A stretch of DNA of 64,000 bases from Mycolicibacterium insubricum (GTDB taxonomy: Bacteria; Actinomycetota; Actinomycetes; Mycobacteriales; Mycobacteriaceae), in the NCBI RefSeq assembly GCF_010731615.1, contig NZ_AP022618.1, positions 3,224,001 to 3,288,000 of the forward strand, in the 5' to 3' direction. Each line of letters opens with the position of its first letter. Position 1 is the stretch's first letter. The translations under genes were made by a program, and so were the position numbers. The notes beneath the pieces were generated by a model that ran no database searches, was not told where the DNA came from, and saw only the letters and a program-made list of their open reading frames with translations. Positions 17,812 to 28,846 of the stretch are shown one piece after another.

Positions 17812-18987
17812 TCAGTGCCGCATGAACGGCGGGACGTCGACGTCGTCGTCGTCATCGCCGCCGCCGACACTGACCGTCGCGCCGTTGGTGTGCAGTGAGG
17901 CGCTGGCCGCGGCGGCCGGCTCGAACACCGAGGACGTGACGCCCGGGCCGAGGTTTCCGGCCCGCGCCGAGGTGAACACGGCGCCACCGGGCGCGGCGGC
18001 CGGCGTCGCCGCCAGGCCGGGGGCCGCCTTGCGGTGCACGGTGCCGGCCTCGAACCCGGCCGCGATGACGGTGACCCGCACCTCGTCGCCGAGCGAGTCG
18101 TCGATGACGGTGCCGAAGATGATGTTGGCATCGGGGTGCGCGGCGTCCTGCACCAGCGAGGCGGCCTCGTTGATCTCGAAGAGGCCGAGGTCGCTGCCAC
18201 CGGCGACGGACAGCAGCACGCCCTGGGCGCCCTCCATCGACGCCTCCAGCAGCGGCGAGTTGATGGCGATCTCGGCGGCCTTGAGCGCCCGCCCGTCGCC
18301 GCGCGCGGCGCCGATGCCCATCAGGGCGGTGCCGGCGCCGCTCATCACGCCCTTGACGTCGGCGAAGTCCACGTTGATCAGGCCCGGGGTGGTGATCAGG
18401 TCGGTGATGCCCTGCACACCGTTGAGCAGCACCTCATCGGCGCTGCGGAACGCGTCCATCAGCGAGACGGCGGCGTCGCCCATCTGCAGCAGCCGGTCGT
18501 TGGGGATGACGATGAGGGTGTCGCAGCTCTCCCGCAGCGCGTTGATCCCGGTTTCGGCCTGGTTGGAGCGCCGCTTGCCCTCGAAGGAGAACGGGCGGGT
18601 GACCACGCCGACGGTCAGCGCACCGAGCTTGCGGGCGATGGTGGCCACCACGGGCGCACCGCCGGTGCCGGTGCCGCCGCCCTCACCGGCGGTGACGAAC
18701 ACCATGTCGGCGCCGCGCAGCAGCTCCTCGATCTCGTCCTTGGCGTCCTCGGCGGCCTTGCGGCCGACCTCGGGATCGGCGCCGGCGCCCAGGCCGCGGG
18801 TGGAATCCCGGCCGACGTCCAGCTTGACGTCGGCGTCGCTCATCAGCAGCGCCTGCGCGTCGGTGTTGATGGCGATGAACTCGACACCCTTGAGGCCCTG
18901 TTCGATCATCCGGTTGACGGCGTTGACGCCGCCACCGCCGATGCCGACCACCTTGATCACGGCGAGGTAGTTGTGCGGGGGGGTCAT
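17812..18987 (-). CDS. ftsZ: FtsZ, cell division GTPase
   Basis: 391 residues from ATG 18987, preceded by GGGAGGA. The tubulin signature [11 protein letters not shown] is at about 101-111, the nucleotide loop [16 protein letters not shown] is near the N-terminus, and T7 catalytic loop residues NVDFADVK are present. The C-terminus ends [13 protein letters not shown], the conserved tail that binds SepF and FtsW. FtsZ polymerises to form the division ring. The longer frame to 19062 reads into promoter DNA and is rejected. 255 non-coding bases precede it, the usual place for ftsZ promoters. Confidence 0.97.
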   Translation of the reverse strand: MTPPHNYLAVIKVVGIGGGGVNAVNRMIEQGLKGVEFIAINTDAQALLMSDADVKLDVGRDSTRGLGAGADPEVGRKAAEDAKDEIEELLRGADMVFVTAGEGGGTGTGGAPVVATIARKLGALTVGVVTRPFSFEGKRRSNQAETGINALRESCDTLIVIPNDRLLQMGDAAVSLMDAFRSADEVLLNGVQGITDLITTPGLINVDFADVKGVMSGAGTALMGIGAARGDGRALKAAEIAINSPLLEASMEGAQGVLLSVAGGSDLGLFEINEAASLVQDAAHPDANIIFGTVIDDSLGDEVRVTVIAAGFEAGTVHRKAAPGLAATPAAAPGGAVFTSARAGNLGPGVTSSVFEPAAAASASLHTNGATVSVGGGDDDDDVDVPPFMRH

Positions 18988-19242
18988 TGGTCGTCTTCCT
19001 CCCAGGGATATTGCTGCATTGACTCGGTCGAACCCCCCGCCAAAACCCTCAACCTCAACCATAGGCTTAGAGTTATGTCAAGTTGTTCCGTATGTTTTGG
19101 AACCGTAGGGCCGCTACCCGGCCGCGACGCGTAGGCGCGCCGGTGTGTCCCCCGAGTTTTTCGCCACGTCCCGATCCGCGCCGCAGGGCCCCGGCACGCG
19201 GGTGACCACGGTGGCCGGCGGGGCCGATGAGACCCGTGGGGC

Positions 19243-20169
19243 CTACTTGACGGTGGCCAGTTCCGGGCTGGACACGTCGTAGCTGCGCCCCGGCACCGTC
19301 AGCAGGGCGGCCAGCTTCTCGGCCTTCTCCTGACTGCGATCGGTGCTGCCCCACACCACCACCCGGCCGTCGGTCAGCGTGAGGGTCACCGCGGCCGCCG
19401 TCGGCGCCGCCACCCGGCCCACCTGGCCGGCGATCTCCGGGCGCAGGGTGGTCAGCACCTCCAGCGCCGCCCGGGTCGACGGGTCACCCGGGCCCGGGTT
19501 CTCCACGTCGAGATAGGGCAGACTCTGCGCCGGGTCCTCGCTGCCGAAATCCACCCCGACGCGGTCGTAGACGTGCGGGCCGTCGGGAAAGTCGCGCATC
19601 GCCACCGGAATTCGCTCGGCGATGGTGATCCGCACAGTGGACGGATACTCGCGCTGCACCCGCGCGCTGGCCACCCGCCGGATCCCGGCCACCCGCGCGG
19701 CGACCGCATCGGTGTCCAGCTGCAGCAGTGGCAGGCCGTGGGGCACCGCCGCCACATCGAGCACCTCGTCGCGGCCGACCGCCTGGGTGCCGAACACGTC
19801 GACCGAGCGCACCGACATCAACGGCGTGAAGTACAGCACCAGCCCCAGGCCGACGACCAGCACCGCCGCCAGGACTGCCCACACCAGCGCCTTCAGTCCG
19901 CGCACCACCCCGCGCGACGGCGTCCGGTGCGGTTCCACCGACGCCGCGTCGGCCTTGCGCTTGGCCTCCAGCCGGGCGCGCTCCAGGGTCCGGGCCCGTT
20001 CGGACAGCGCCCGGCGCTCGGCGCGTTCGCGGCGTTCCCGCCGGCGCGGCCCCTCGAAGTCCGCACCCGCCGAATCCTCCTCCGGCCCGGCGTCCTGCTC
20101 GGCCTCCTGCGCGGCTTGTTGCCCGGCGAGGTCGTCGGCCGCGTCCGGATCCGGCTCGTCGCTCACCAC
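19243..20169 (-). CDS. ftsQ: FtsQ, divisome POTRA protein
   Basis: About 308 residues. An acidic then Arg-rich cytoplasmic tail (1-85) precedes one membrane helix (about 93-115) and an extracellular POTRA plus beta domain ([17 protein letters not shown] onward, and [17 protein letters not shown]). FtsQ links early and late divisome proteins with FtsL and FtsB. Two adjacent GTG codons are possible starts (20169 or 20166); the latter gives the GTGA overlap with murC seen at other junctions. The stop leaves 255 bases before ftsZ. Confidence 0.94.
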   Translation of the reverse strand: MVSDEPDPDAADDLAGQQAAQEAEQDAGPEEDSAGADFEGPRRRERRERAERRALSERARTLERARLEAKRKADAASVEPHRTPSRGVVRGLKALVWAVLAAVLVVGLGLVLYFTPLMSVRSVDVFGTQAVGRDEVLDVAAVPHGLPLLQLDTDAVAARVAGIRRVASARVQREYPSTVRITIAERIPVAMRDFPDGPHVYDRVGVDFGSEDPAQSLPYLDVENPGPGDPSTRAALEVLTTLRPEIAGQVGRVAAPTAAAVTLTLTDGRVVVWGSTDRSQEKAEKLAALLTVPGRSYDVSSPELATVK

Positions 20170-21614
20170 GACGCCCCGGGCGAACGACCCGCCCGATCGG
20201 CCAGGGCCGCGAGGATCTCCGGACCCAGCAGGGTCACGTCGCCGGCGCCCATGGTGACGACGACGTCACCGGGCTCGGCGGCCTCGGCGACCCGGGCGGC
20301 CACCGCCGAGAAGTCCGGCAGGTACGCGACCGGGACGGTGACCTTCTCGGCGATGGTGGCACCGCTGACCCCGGCGATCGGCTGCTCCCGCGCGGCATAC
20401 ACGTCGAGCACGAAGACCCGGTCCGCGCCGCTGAGCGCCGCGGCGAACTCGTCGGCGAAAGTCTTTGTGCGGGAATACAGGTGCGGCTGGAAGACGGCGA
20501 GAACCCGGCCGTCGCCGGCCTGCTCGGTGACGGTCCGCAGCGCGGTGAGCACCGCACGCACCTCGGTCGGGTGATGGGCGTAGTCGTCGAACACCCGGAC
20601 GCCGTCGGCGGTGCCGACCAACTCGAATCGGCGCCGTACCCCCTCGAAGGTCTCCAGGCCCTCCAGCACCAGATCCACCGGGGCTCCGGCCTCCCGGGCC
20701 GCCAACACCGCGGCCAGCGCGTTGAGGGCCATGTGCCGGCCGGGCACCGCCAGTCGCATCGCCCGCGGATGCGTCTCCCCCGCCAGCGCGATCTCGGCGA
20801 CCGCGCCGGTGCCCTGCTGCACCCAGCTCAGCAGTGTCGCGGCCGGTTCCGGCCCGTCCGGGTCGGGGCGGCTGCCGTAGGGCAGCACCCGAATCCCGCG
20901 GGCGGCGGCCCGGCGCGCCAGGGCGGCGGCGCCCGGGTCGTCGGCGCAGACCACCAGCGCACCGCCGTCGACGATCCGGTCGCAGAAGGCGTCGAACACC
21001 TCGGTGTACGCGTCGGCGCTGCCGAAGAAGTCCAGGTGGTCGGCCTCGATGTTGGTCACCACCGCCACGTCCGGGTGGTATTCCAGCAGCGATCCGTCGC
21101 TCTCGTCGGCCTCGGCGACGAAGATCGACCCGCTGCCGTGGTGCGCGTTGGTGCCGGCCTCCCCCAGGTCGCCACCGACGGCGAAGGATGGATCCTGACC
21201 GGCGTGCTGCAGGCCGACGATCAGCATCGACGTGGTGGTGGTCTTGCCGTGGGTACCGGTGACCAGCAGGCTGGTCGACCCGGCCATCAGCTTGGCCAGC
21301 ACCACCGGCCGCAGGATCACCGGGATTCCGCGCCGCTGCGCCTCGACCAGCTCGGGGTTGGTCTTGGGGATGGCCGCGTGGGTGGTGATGACGGCCGTCG
21401 GTCCCCCCGGCAGCAGGTCCAGCGATGACGCGTCGTGACCGATGCGCACCAGCGCGCCGCGGGCGCCGAGGGCCCGCACGCCGCGGGACTCCTTGGCATC
21501 GGATCCGGACACTAGGGCGCCGCGGTCCAGCAGGATGCGCGCGATTCCCGACATGCCGGCTCCGCCGATGCCGACCATGTGCACCCGGCGCAGTTCTTCG
21601 GGCAGCTCAGCCAT
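20163..21614 (-). CDS. murC: UDP-N-acetylmuramate-L-alanine ligase
   Basis: 483 residues. Cytosolic ATP-dependent ligase adding L-Ala to UDP-MurNAc. Domains in order: nucleotide-sugar binding ([16 protein letters not shown]), ATPase ([12 protein letters not shown] at about 119-130, EADESDGS), and C-terminal amino-acid domain ([22 protein letters not shown]). The length is normal for the family. ATG 21614 directly follows the murG stop (TAGATG) and its own stop overlaps ftsQ, so it is within one translationally coupled block. Confidence 0.97.
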   Translation of the reverse strand: MAELPEELRRVHMVGIGGAGMSGIARILLDRGALVSGSDAKESRGVRALGARGALVRIGHDASSLDLLPGGPTAVITTHAAIPKTNPELVEAQRRGIPVILRPVVLAKLMAGSTSLLVTGTHGKTTTTSMLIVGLQHAGQDPSFAVGGDLGEAGTNAHHGSGSIFVAEADESDGSLLEYHPDVAVVTNIEADHLDFFGSADAYTEVFDAFCDRIVDGGALVVCADDPGAAALARRAAARGIRVLPYGSRPDPDGPEPAATLLSWVQQGTGAVAEIALAGETHPRAMRLAVPGRHMALNALAAVLAAREAGAPVDLVLEGLETFEGVRRRFELVGTADGVRVFDDYAHHPTEVRAVLTALRTVTEQAGDGRVLAVFQPHLYSRTKTFADEFAAALSGADRVFVLDVYAAREQPIAGVSGATIAEKVTVPVAYLPDFSAVAARVAEAAEPGDVVVTMGAGDVTLLGPEILAALADRAGRSPGASW

Positions 21615-22754
21615 CTAGGACCTCCCCCGGCCGGCCAGCTCCAGTGCCGCGCGGGCCACCCGGTCGGCGGCATCGCGGTGCCCGGCGGCACCGGCGGCTG
21701 CGGTCATGGCGGCGAGCCGGTCCGGATCGGCCAGCAGCCCGCCGACGGTGTCCGACACCAGCTCCGGAGTCAGGTCGGCGTCGTCCACCAGCAGGGCGCC
21801 GCCGGCGGCGACCACCGGCAGCGCGTTGAGTCGCTGTTCCCCGTTGCCGATCGGCAGCGGCACGTAGACCGCGGGCAGCCCGCCCGCCGACAGTTCGGCC
21901 ACCGTCATCGCCCCGGACCGGCAGATCGCCAGGTCCGCGGCGGCGTAGGCCAGATCCATCCGGTCCAGATAGGGCACCGCGACGTACGGCGGATCGCCGG
22001 GACCACGGTGCGGCAGGTCCAGGGTGTTCTTCGGGCCGTGGGCGTGCAGCACCGAGATACCGCGGCCGGCCAGGTCGGCCGCCGCGCCGGAGACCGCACG
22101 GTTCAGCGACGCCGCACCCTGGGAGCCGCCGAAGACCAGCAGCACGACGGCATCGTCGGCGAAACCGAAATGCTCACGGGCCGAGGAGCGCAGCGCGGCC
22201 CGATCCAGCGTGGTGATCGCCGAACGCACCGGCATCCCCACCACCTCGGCGCCGGGCAACCCGCAGTCGTCGACGGCGGCGAGCACGCGATCGGCCATGC
22301 GCGCGCCGACCTTGTTGGCGATACCGGCGCTCGCGTTCGCCTCGTGGATGAGCACCGGCACCCGGCGCCGGCGCAGGCCGCGACGGGCGGCGAGGTAGGC
22401 CGGCAGGGCGACATAGCCGCCGAAACCGATCACCACGTCGGCGTCGACGTCGTCGAACACCGCGCGGGTTTCGCGCACGGCGCGGCGCACCCGCAGCGGA
22501 AGCCGGGCCAGGTCGGCGTTGAGCTTGCGCGGCAGCGGAACCGGGGTGATCAGCCGCAGGTCGTAGCCCCGCTTGGGCACCAGCCTGGTCTCCAGACCGC
22601 GTTCGGTACCCAGCACGGTGATCCGCACATCGGCGCCGCTGGCGCGCAGTGCGTCGGCCACGGCCAGGGCCGGTTCCACGTGTCCCGCGGTGCCGCCGCC
22701 GGCGAGCACCACCGAAACAGCGCCCCCGGGGTTGGGGTTACCCGCGTCGTTCAC
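21615..22754 (-). CDS. murG: MurG, lipid II-forming N-acetylglucosaminyltransferase
   Basis: 379 residues. Peripheral membrane GT28 enzyme transferring GlcNAc from UDP-GlcNAc to lipid I. The glycine-rich loop [15 protein letters not shown] is at the N-terminus, a second loop [12 protein letters not shown] lies centrally, and [22 protein letters not shown] is the UDP-GlcNAc site. GTG 22754 overlaps the ftsW stop as GTGA. The N-terminal about 12 residues before the first strand are Gly/Asn/Pro rich. Confidence 0.96.
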   Translation of the reverse strand: MNDAGNPNPGGAVSVVLAGGGTAGHVEPALAVADALRASGADVRITVLGTERGLETRLVPKRGYDLRLITPVPLPRKLNADLARLPLRVRRAVRETRAVFDDVDADVVIGFGGYVALPAYLAARRGLRRRRVPVLIHEANASAGIANKVGARMADRVLAAVDDCGLPGAEVVGMPVRSAITTLDRAALRSSAREHFGFADDAVVLLVFGGSQGAASLNRAVSGAAADLAGRGISVLHAHGPKNTLDLPHRGPGDPPYVAVPYLDRMDLAYAAADLAICRSGAMTVAELSAGGLPAVYVPLPIGNGEQRLNALPVVAAGGALLVDDADLTPELVSDTVGGLLADPDRLAAMTAAAGAAGHRDAADRVARAALELAGRGRS

Positions 22755-24679
22755 CCGTAACGATGACCTTCCAGTGTGGGCACGCCGCGCGGTTGACGGT
22801 GTCCGGCCGGCGGCGCAGCCCTGCGATTTCCCGCTCCGGCGCCGCGCCGCGGCGTCGCGGCGGCCCGCGCGGAACGGTCCGTGGCGACCTTAGCGGATCG
22901 CTGTGCTTTCGCCCGTCCGGACCGGCCCGCGGCGGTTGCACCACTGTGTTCGGCGGCCCGCCGGCGCGGGCGGGGTGGTTGTTCGTCGCGGCGGGCCCGT
23001 GCCGGTTCCCGTTCCCGGCGCGCGGTGGGTTCCCTGCGGGCGGGATCCTTGCGGGCCGGTTGCCGGCGGGCCGGCGCAGCCGGGCGCTTCTTGGCGGGCT
23101 TGCGCGGCGGGGCGGGTTTCGCCGGTGCCGCGGCGCGGGGCGCCGGTTTCCTGATGCGTGCCGCGGCCACCGGGTTGGGCTGGAACACCTCGGGCGGCGG
23201 CAACCGCAGCACCCGGGTCATGGTGTCGTCGCGACCGGCCCGCAGTGCGGCGACGGCGTCGGGTTCGTGCCGGGCGGCGTTGGCCATCAGCCCGATCATC
23301 AGCAGGGTGGTGGCCGTCGAGGTGCCGCCCGCCGATATCAGTGGCAGCTGCACACCGGTCACCGGCAGCACACCGATGACGTAGCCGACGTTGATGAACG
23401 CCTGGCCGATGATCCACAGCGTGGTGGTGGCGGACAGCAGCCTCAGGAACGGGTCGTTGGACCGCCGCGCGATACGCATCCCGGTGTAGGCGAACAGCCC
23501 GAACAGCAGCAGCAGCCCGAAGGCGCCGACGAAGCCGAGTTCCTCGCCGATGATCGCGAAGATGAAGTCGTTGTGGGCGTTGGGCAGATAGTTGTACTTG
23601 GCGGTGCCCTGGCCCAGGCCGGCGCCGAAGAAGCTGCCGTTGGCCAGCGCCATCTTCGACTGCCGGGCCTGATAGCCGATGCCCTGGGCGTCGGCGGAGG
23701 GGTCGATCCACGAGCGCACTCGGTCGGAGCGGTAACCGGCGGACACCGCCATCACCGCGGCCACCGCCAGCGCCGCCGACAGCGACGTGACGAACACCTT
23801 CAGCGACAGCCCGGCGTACCAGAGCAGGCCGAGCAGGATGATCGACATCGAGACGGTCTGGCCGAGGTCGGGCTGCACCACGACCAGGCCCATCGCGATG
23901 ACGGCCGCCGGGATCAGCGGGACCAGCATCTCGCGCAGCGACGCGTGTTCCATCCGCCGGGTGGCCAGCACATGGGCACCCCAGATGGCCAGGGCGATCT
24001 TGGCCAGCTCGGAGGGCTGCATGGAGAATCCGGCGACGACGAACCAGCCGCGGGAGCCGTTGGAGTAGGTGCCGATGCCCGGGATGAGCACCAGGATCAG
24101 CAGGATGACGCTGACGATGAAGCCGGGTAGGGCGAGGCGGCGCAGCACCCGGATCGGGATGCGCACGGCGGCGTAGAAGGCGACCAGGCCGACGATGGTC
24201 CACAGCACCTGCTTGGCGAAGATCATCCACGGGGTGCCGTCGGAGTCGTAGGAGTGCACGCCCGAGGCCGAGAGCACCATGATCAGGCCCAGGCTGACCA
24301 GCAGGGCGGAGACCGCGACGATCAGGTGGAACGACGTCATCGGCCTGCCGAGCCAGTGGCCGAACTGGTTGCGCAGGTGCAGTACCGCGCGCGCCTTGGT
24401 CTCCGCGGCCGGGGCCTCGACGGCCGTCGCTTCCACCTTCTTCTCGGCTTTCTTCTTCGCGGCTTTCCCGCGGGCCTTCCCGCCGGGCTTCTCCTCGGCC
24501 GGCTCGGTGGCGTCGTCGGTCGTGTCGTCGTCGGTCACAGCGTTTTCAGTCGTGTCGTCGTCGGTCGGGTCCTCGGCAATCGGCGACCCGGCAGCCGCGG
24601 CGTCGCCGTCGGCGTCCGGGTCGGCCGGCTCGAGGTCGTCGACGTGCTCGGCGGCGACCTCGGGATCCGGGGTGTCCAC
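22751..24679 (-). CDS. ftsW: FtsW, SEDS peptidoglycan glycosyltransferase with long charged tails
   Basis: 642 residues from GTG 24679, longer than typical FtsW. Residues 1-95 are acidic then Lys-rich, with DDDTT repeated; ten membrane helices follow (about 115-480) with SEDS signatures including [17 protein letters not shown]. The last about 150 residues are a basic Pro/Ala/Arg tail ending PTLEGHRYG. In mycobacteria the arginine-rich FtsW tail is reported to bind the acidic FtsZ C-terminus, and both partners show the matching charge here. It polymerises septal glycan with FtsI. Confidence 0.95.
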   Translation of the reverse strand: MDTPDPEVAAEHVDDLEPADPDADGDAAAAGSPIAEDPTDDDTTENAVTDDDTTDDATEPAEEKPGGKARGKAAKKKAEKKVEATAVEAPAAETKARAVLHLRNQFGHWLGRPMTSFHLIVAVSALLVSLGLIMVLSASGVHSYDSDGTPWMIFAKQVLWTIVGLVAFYAAVRIPIRVLRRLALPGFIVSVILLILVLIPGIGTYSNGSRGWFVVAGFSMQPSELAKIALAIWGAHVLATRRMEHASLREMLVPLIPAAVIAMGLVVVQPDLGQTVSMSIILLGLLWYAGLSLKVFVTSLSAALAVAAVMAVSAGYRSDRVRSWIDPSADAQGIGYQARQSKMALANGSFFGAGLGQGTAKYNYLPNAHNDFIFAIIGEELGFVGAFGLLLLFGLFAYTGMRIARRSNDPFLRLLSATTTLWIIGQAFINVGYVIGVLPVTGVQLPLISAGGTSTATTLLMIGLMANAARHEPDAVAALRAGRDDTMTRVLRLPPPEVFQPNPVAAARIRKPAPRAAAPAKPAPPRKPAKKRPAAPARRQPARKDPARREPTARREREPARARRDEQPPRPRRRAAEHSGATAAGRSGRAKAQRSAKVATDRSARAAATPRRGAGAGNRRAAPPAGHRQPRGVPTLEGHRYG

Positions 24680-24681
24680 GG

Positions 24682-26229
24682 CTACCGGCCGAGGTCGGCG
24701 ACGGCGGCGGCGAAGGCGTCGCCGCGCGCGGCGTAGCCGGTGAACTGGTCGAAGGACGCCCCGGCGGGGGCCAGCAGCACGGTATCTCCGGGTCGGGCCA
24801 GTTCGCGGGCGGCGCCGACGACGGCCGTCATGATGTCCGGGCCGGTCACGGCTCCGGTCACATTAACAACATGAGTCACACCAGACTCAGAAGTCTCTTG
24901 CACCCCAGCATCCTCCCCCGTCACAACGTGGATGACGGGAACATCCGGGGCGTGTCGTGATAACGCCTTGGCAACCACGTCGCGGTCGCGGCCGATCAGC
25001 ACAGCGCCGGCCAGCCGGCCGGCGACCCGGGCGACCAGCTCATCGACCGAGGCGCCCTTGAGCAGACCGCCGGCCACCCACACCGCCCGCTGGTAGGCCA
25101 GCAGCGACGCCTCGGCGGCGTGCGGGTTGGTGGCCTTGGAGTCGTCGACGAATGCCACGCCGTCGATGACGCCGACGAGTTCGGCGCGGTGCCGGCCGAC
25201 CTCGAAGGCCTCCAGGGCCGCGGCGATGGCATCCGGGGCGACGCCGACCGCCCGCGCCAGCGCCGCGGCGGCCAGCGCGTCGAGGACCCCGACCGGGCCG
25301 GCGACGGTGATCACGTCGGTGCGGGCCAACGGGGCCGCGTCGGCGAACGCCCGGTCGACCAGCATCCCGTCGGACACCCCGAGCTGCCCGGGCTGCGGCT
25401 CGTCGAGGGTGAAGCCCACCTTCACCGGGGCGGGTGCCTGCTCGAGCAGGTCCCGGGCCGTCGGATCGTCGATCCCGGCGACCGCGACGCGCCCGCTCAG
25501 CGCGACCGCCTTGGCCGCGGCGTAGCCGGCCATCGAGCCGTGCCAGTCCAGGTGATCCTCGGCGACGTTGAGCACCGCGCCGGCCACCGGACGCACCGAC
25601 GGCGCCCAGTACAGCTGGAAACTGGACAGTTCGATCGCCAGGAAATCGGCCGGTTCACCCGGCTGGGCGAGACCATGCGCCGGTCCCGGCTTCCCCTCGG
25701 CTCCGCCGGCACTCGCTGCGCTCGCACCACCTCCGCCGAGCCTCGCCGAACCGGCGAGCACATCGATGACCGGCCGCCCGATATTGCCGCACAGCGCGGC
25801 GCGGCGGCCGTCGGCAACCAGCATGGCGTGCAGCATCGAGGTGGTGGTGGTCTTGCCGTTGGTTCCGGTCACCACCAGCCAGCGCCGCGGCGGCCCGTAG
25901 TGCCCGGCGGCGTCGAGGCGCCAGGCCAGCTCGACATCCCCCCAGACCGGCACCCCGGCGGCCGCGGCGGCGGCCGGCACCGGCGCCTGCGGGGGCAGCC
26001 CGGGGCTGGTCACCACCAGGTCGAACTCGGCGATCCGGGCGGCCGCGGCCGCGGCGTCGAGCACCTCGACACCGCCGTGCGCGGCGTCGGTCAGCGCGTC
26101 GACGCGGTCGTCGGTCAGCACCGCCTGCACGCCGAGGGGTTCCAGGGCAGCCAGCACGGATCGGCCGGTCATCCCGGCGCCGGCCACCAGTACCCGGGCG
26201 CCCGGGCGCAGCGGTGGGATCGACACCAC
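24682..26229 (-). CDS. murD: MurD, UDP-MurNAc-L-Ala:D-Glu ligase with a 29-residue repeat-encoded insertion
   Basis: About 515 residues, cytosolic Mur ligase adding D-Glu. ATP site [25 protein letters not shown] and [11 protein letters not shown] are intact. Between VIDVL and the conserved [13 protein letters not shown] there are 29 additional residues (GSARLGGGG to HGLA) encoded by repeat copy A. The insertion sits in the central ATPase domain before the substrate-binding strand, keeps frame and has no stop. Start is one of two adjacent GTG codons (26229 or 26226), just after the mraY stop. Confidence 0.95.
   Translation of the reverse strand: MVSIPPLRPGARVLVAGAGMTGRSVLAALEPLGVQAVLTDDRVDALTDAAHGGVEVLDAAAAAARIAEFDLVVTSPGLPPQAPVPAAAAAAGVPVWGDVELAWRLDAAGHYGPPRRWLVVTGTNGKTTTTSMLHAMLVADGRRAALCGNIGRPVIDVLAGSARLGGGGASAASAGGAEGKPGPAHGLAQPGEPADFLAIELSSFQLYWAPSVRPVAGAVLNVAEDHLDWHGSMAGYAAAKAVALSGRVAVAGIDDPTARDLLEQAPAPVKVGFTLDEPQPGQLGVSDGMLVDRAFADAAPLARTDVITVAGPVGVLDALAAAALARAVGVAPDAIAAALEAFEVGRHRAELVGVIDGVAFVDDSKATNPHAAEASLLAYQRAVWVAGGLLKGASVDELVARVAGRLAGAVLIGRDRDVVAKALSRHAPDVPVIHVVTGEDAGVQETSESGVTHVVNVTGAVTGPDIMTAVVGAARELARPGDTVLLAPAGASFDQFTGYAARGDAFAAAVADLGR
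25666..25758 (-). repeat. Dispersed repeat copy A, in-frame inside murD
   Basis: An 87-base unit is bounded by GGCGAG at 25666-25671 and 25753-25758. Its + strand order is GCGCCGGTCCCGGCTTCC, CTCGGCTCCGCC, a variable centre with CTCGCTGCGCTCGC, then CTCCGCCGAGCCTCGCCGAACC. It shares both ends with copies at 17672-17799 and 30293-30396. Being 29 codons long it leaves the murD frame open. Excising it gives [16 protein letters not shown], which resembles ordinary MurD sequence. Confidence 0.75.
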
Positions 26230-26231
26230 GC

Positions 26232-27311
26232 TCAGTTGCCGCTCGCCGAGAGCCACTCGCCGTAGAAAAGGGCCACCCCGAGGCCGCAGGCGATCGCCGT
26301 CAACAGCCAGAACCGGATGATCACCGTGGTTTCGGCCCAGCCGGCCAGTTCGAAGTGGTGGTGGAACGGCGCCATTCGGAACACCCGCCGCCCGGTCGTT
26401 CGGAAGGCCACGATCTGCACCACCACCGAGACGATCTCGGCGACGAACAGGGCGCCCAGGACCACGGCGAGGACCTCGGTGCGGCTGGTCACCGAGAGCC
26501 CGGCGATGATGCCGCCCAGGGCCAGGGAGCCGGTGTCGCCCATGAAGATCTTCGCCGGTGCGGCGTTCCACCAGAGGAAGCCGATGCAGGCGCCGGCGGT
26601 GGCCGCGGCGATCAGCGCCAGGTCCAGCGGGTCGCGCACGTTGTAGCAGCCGGCCTCGTGGGTCTCCGTGCACGGGTTGCGGGACTGCCAGAAGGTGATG
26701 ATCACGTAGGCGCCGCCGACCATGGCCATGCAGCCGGCCGCCAGGCCGTCCAGGCCGTCGGTGAAGTTCACCGCGTTCGACCAGGCCGACACCAGCACCA
26801 CCACGAACAGCACGAACAGCACCGGCGGCAGCGCGACGGTGGCGATGTCGCGGACGTAGGACAGCTGGGTGCTCCCGGGAGTCAGACCGTGCGAATTGGG
26901 GAACTGCAGCACCAGCACGCCGAAGATCACCGCGGACGCGATCTGCCCGAGGGTCTTGGCGGTCTTGTTCAGCCCCAGGTTGCGCGACCGGCGGATCTTG
27001 ATCAGGTCGTCGGTGAAGCCGACGGCGCCCAGCGCGGTCGCCAGCCCGAGCACCAGCACCCCGGAGGCCGACGGCCCGGAGTCGCCGAAGGCCATGCCCA
27101 CCAGCTGGGCGACGAGGTAGCCGGCCCAGATGCCGGCCACGATGGCGACGCCACCCATGGACGGGGTACCCCGCTTGGTCTGGTGACTCGGCGGGCCGTC
27201 CTCACGGATCTCTTGGCCGAAGCCCTGTTTGGTGAACAGCCGAATCAGCACCGGTGTCAGCAGGATCGACACCGCCAGGGAGATGCCGACGGCGACCAGG
27301 ATCAGTCTCAT
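26232..27311 (-). CDS. mraY: MraY (MurX), phospho-MurNAc-pentapeptide translocase
   Basis: 359 residues, about ten membrane helices. It transfers phospho-MurNAc-pentapeptide to decaprenyl phosphate, making lipid I. Conserved motifs: [45 protein letters not shown] and the HHHFE box ([11 protein letters not shown]). ATG 27311 overlaps the murF stop as ATGA. The length and motif order are normal. Confidence 0.97.
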   Translation of the reverse strand: MRLILVAVGISLAVSILLTPVLIRLFTKQGFGQEIREDGPPSHQTKRGTPSMGGVAIVAGIWAGYLVAQLVGMAFGDSGPSASGVLVLGLATALGAVGFTDDLIKIRRSRNLGLNKTAKTLGQIASAVIFGVLVLQFPNSHGLTPGSTQLSYVRDIATVALPPVLFVLFVVVLVSAWSNAVNFTDGLDGLAAGCMAMVGGAYVIITFWQSRNPCTETHEAGCYNVRDPLDLALIAAATAGACIGFLWWNAAPAKIFMGDTGSLALGGIIAGLSVTSRTEVLAVVLGALFVAEIVSVVVQIVAFRTTGRRVFRMAPFHHHFELAGWAETTVIIRFWLLTAIACGLGVALFYGEWLSASGN

Positions 27312-28846
27312 TTGCGGTCATCTTCTCCCATGCCGTCCCCGAACCCGGTATCCGGGTCGGCCACCAGCGCCTCGGCCAGTGCGCCCAGCCCAGCGGCGTT
27401 GGACGCCTTCACCAGTACGACGTCGCCCGGGCGCAGTTCGGAGCGCAGCAGTTCCAGCGCGGTATCGGCGTCGTCGACACCCACGGCCTCCGAACCCCAG
27501 GACCCTTCCATCACCGCCCCGTTGAACATCGCGCCCATCGACCTTCCCTTCCCGACGACGATAAGCCGGGCGACATCGAGTCGGACCGCCAATCTGCCGA
27601 TCCGATCATGCTCGGTGATCGCATCGTCACCGAGTTCACCCATCTCCCCGAGCACCGCGACGGCGCGGCGCCCGCCGGGCGTCCCGGCATCGGGCTGGCG
27701 CGCCATCCAGGCCAGGGCCTTGAGCCCGGCGGCCATGGAGTCCGGGTTGGCGTTGTAGGCGTCGTTGATGACGGTGACGCCGTCGGAGCGGGTGCTGACC
27801 TGCATGCGGCGCGCCGAGGCCGGGCCGGCGGCGGCCAGCGCGGTGGCCAGTTGCTCTCCGGTGGCGCCGCATTCGAACGCCACCGCGGCCGCACACAGCG
27901 CGTTGGACACCTGGTGGTCACCGTGCACGGCCAGGGTGACCTCGACCGGCGGGGCGTCGGCGCGGCGCAGGGTGAACCGCGGGCGGGCCAGCTCGTCGAG
28001 CACCACATCGGAGGCCCACAGGTCGGCGTCGGCGCGGGCGGACCGCGACACCCGCACCACCCGGGCCACAGCGCGCTCGGCCATCGCCGCCACCGCGGGA
28101 TCATCGACGTTGAGCACCACCGCGCCGCCGGGTGGCACCGCGGCCGCCAGCTCGCCCTTAGTCTCGGCGATGGCCTGCCGCGAACCGAACTCCCCCAGGT
28201 GCGCGGTGCCGACGTTGAGCACCACGCCGATGTCCGGGCGCGCGATGTCGGCGAGCGCGGCGATGTTTCCCGGGTGCCGCGCGGACAGCTCCAGCACCAG
28301 GAAGTCGGTGTCGGTGGTGGCCCGCAGCACCGTCCACGGGTGGCCCAGCTCGTTGTTGAACGATCCCGGCGGGGCGACCACCGAGCCCAGCGGCGCCAGC
28401 ACCGCGGCCAGCAGGTCCTTGGTGGAGGTCTTGCCCGACGAGCCGGTGACGCCGATGATCCGCAGTCCGCGGCCGGCGAGCCGGCGGGCGACCTCGGCGG
28501 CCAGCAGCGCGAGCGCGGCAAGGACCGCCGCGCCCGCACTTTCCCGGTCGTGTTCGAGTGCCCCGGAACGGCTTTCGCCGGTCACCGGTGCGGCGATGAC
28601 GGCCGGCACGCCGACCGGTCGGGCCGCCAGCACGGCCACCGCGCCCGCGGCGATCGCCGGGGCAGCGTGGTCGTGGCCGTCGACCCGGGCCCCGGGCAGC
28701 GCGAGGAACAGCCCGCCCGCCGTGACCGCCCGGGAGTCGAATTCCACGGTGCCGGTCACCCGGGTGGCCGCGGCGGTGACCGGGTCGATGTCCGACAGCG
28801 TCCCGCCGACGATCTCGGCGATCTCGGCAACGGTCAGTTCGATCAT
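27308..28846 (-). CDS. murF: MurF, UDP-MurNAc-tripeptide:D-Ala-D-Ala ligase
   Basis: 512 residues. Cytosolic Mur ligase adding D-Ala-D-Ala, the last cytosolic step. ATP loop [25 protein letters not shown] and [11 protein letters not shown] are the MurF signatures. It is coupled by ATGA overlaps both to the upstream murE and the downstream mraY. Nothing unusual is seen in length or motifs. Confidence 0.97.
   Translation of the reverse strand: MIELTVAEIAEIVGGTLSDIDPVTAAATRVTGTVEFDSRAVTAGGLFLALPGARVDGHDHAAPAIAAGAVAVLAARPVGVPAVIAAPVTGESRSGALEHDRESAGAAVLAALALLAAEVARRLAGRGLRIIGVTGSSGKTSTKDLLAAVLAPLGSVVAPPGSFNNELGHPWTVLRATTDTDFLVLELSARHPGNIAALADIARPDIGVVLNVGTAHLGEFGSRQAIAETKGELAAAVPPGGAVVLNVDDPAVAAMAERAVARVVRVSRSARADADLWASDVVLDELARPRFTLRRADAPPVEVTLAVHGDHQVSNALCAAAVAFECGATGEQLATALAAAGPASARRMQVSTRSDGVTVINDAYNANPDSMAAGLKALAWMARQPDAGTPGGRRAVAVLGEMGELGDDAITEHDRIGRLAVRLDVARLIVVGKGRSMGAMFNGAVMEGSWGSEAVGVDDADTALELLRSELRPGDVVLVKASNAAGLGALAEALVADPDTGFGDGMGEDDRK

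Noticed and set aside
19076..19081. TTGACA on the minus strand upstream of ftsZ as a -35 box
   Set aside because: The best -10-like TATGGT lies only 12 bases away, too close for a standard promoter. The region probably has ftsZ promoters, but I cannot place them.
21579..22760. Long open frames opposite murG, ftsW, murD, murF and murE, such as a 393-codon frame here
   Set aside because: They are antisense frames kept open by high GC. They lack recognisable domains and have His/Arg/Gly/Gln-rich shadow composition, while the opposite strand encodes intact conserved enzymes.
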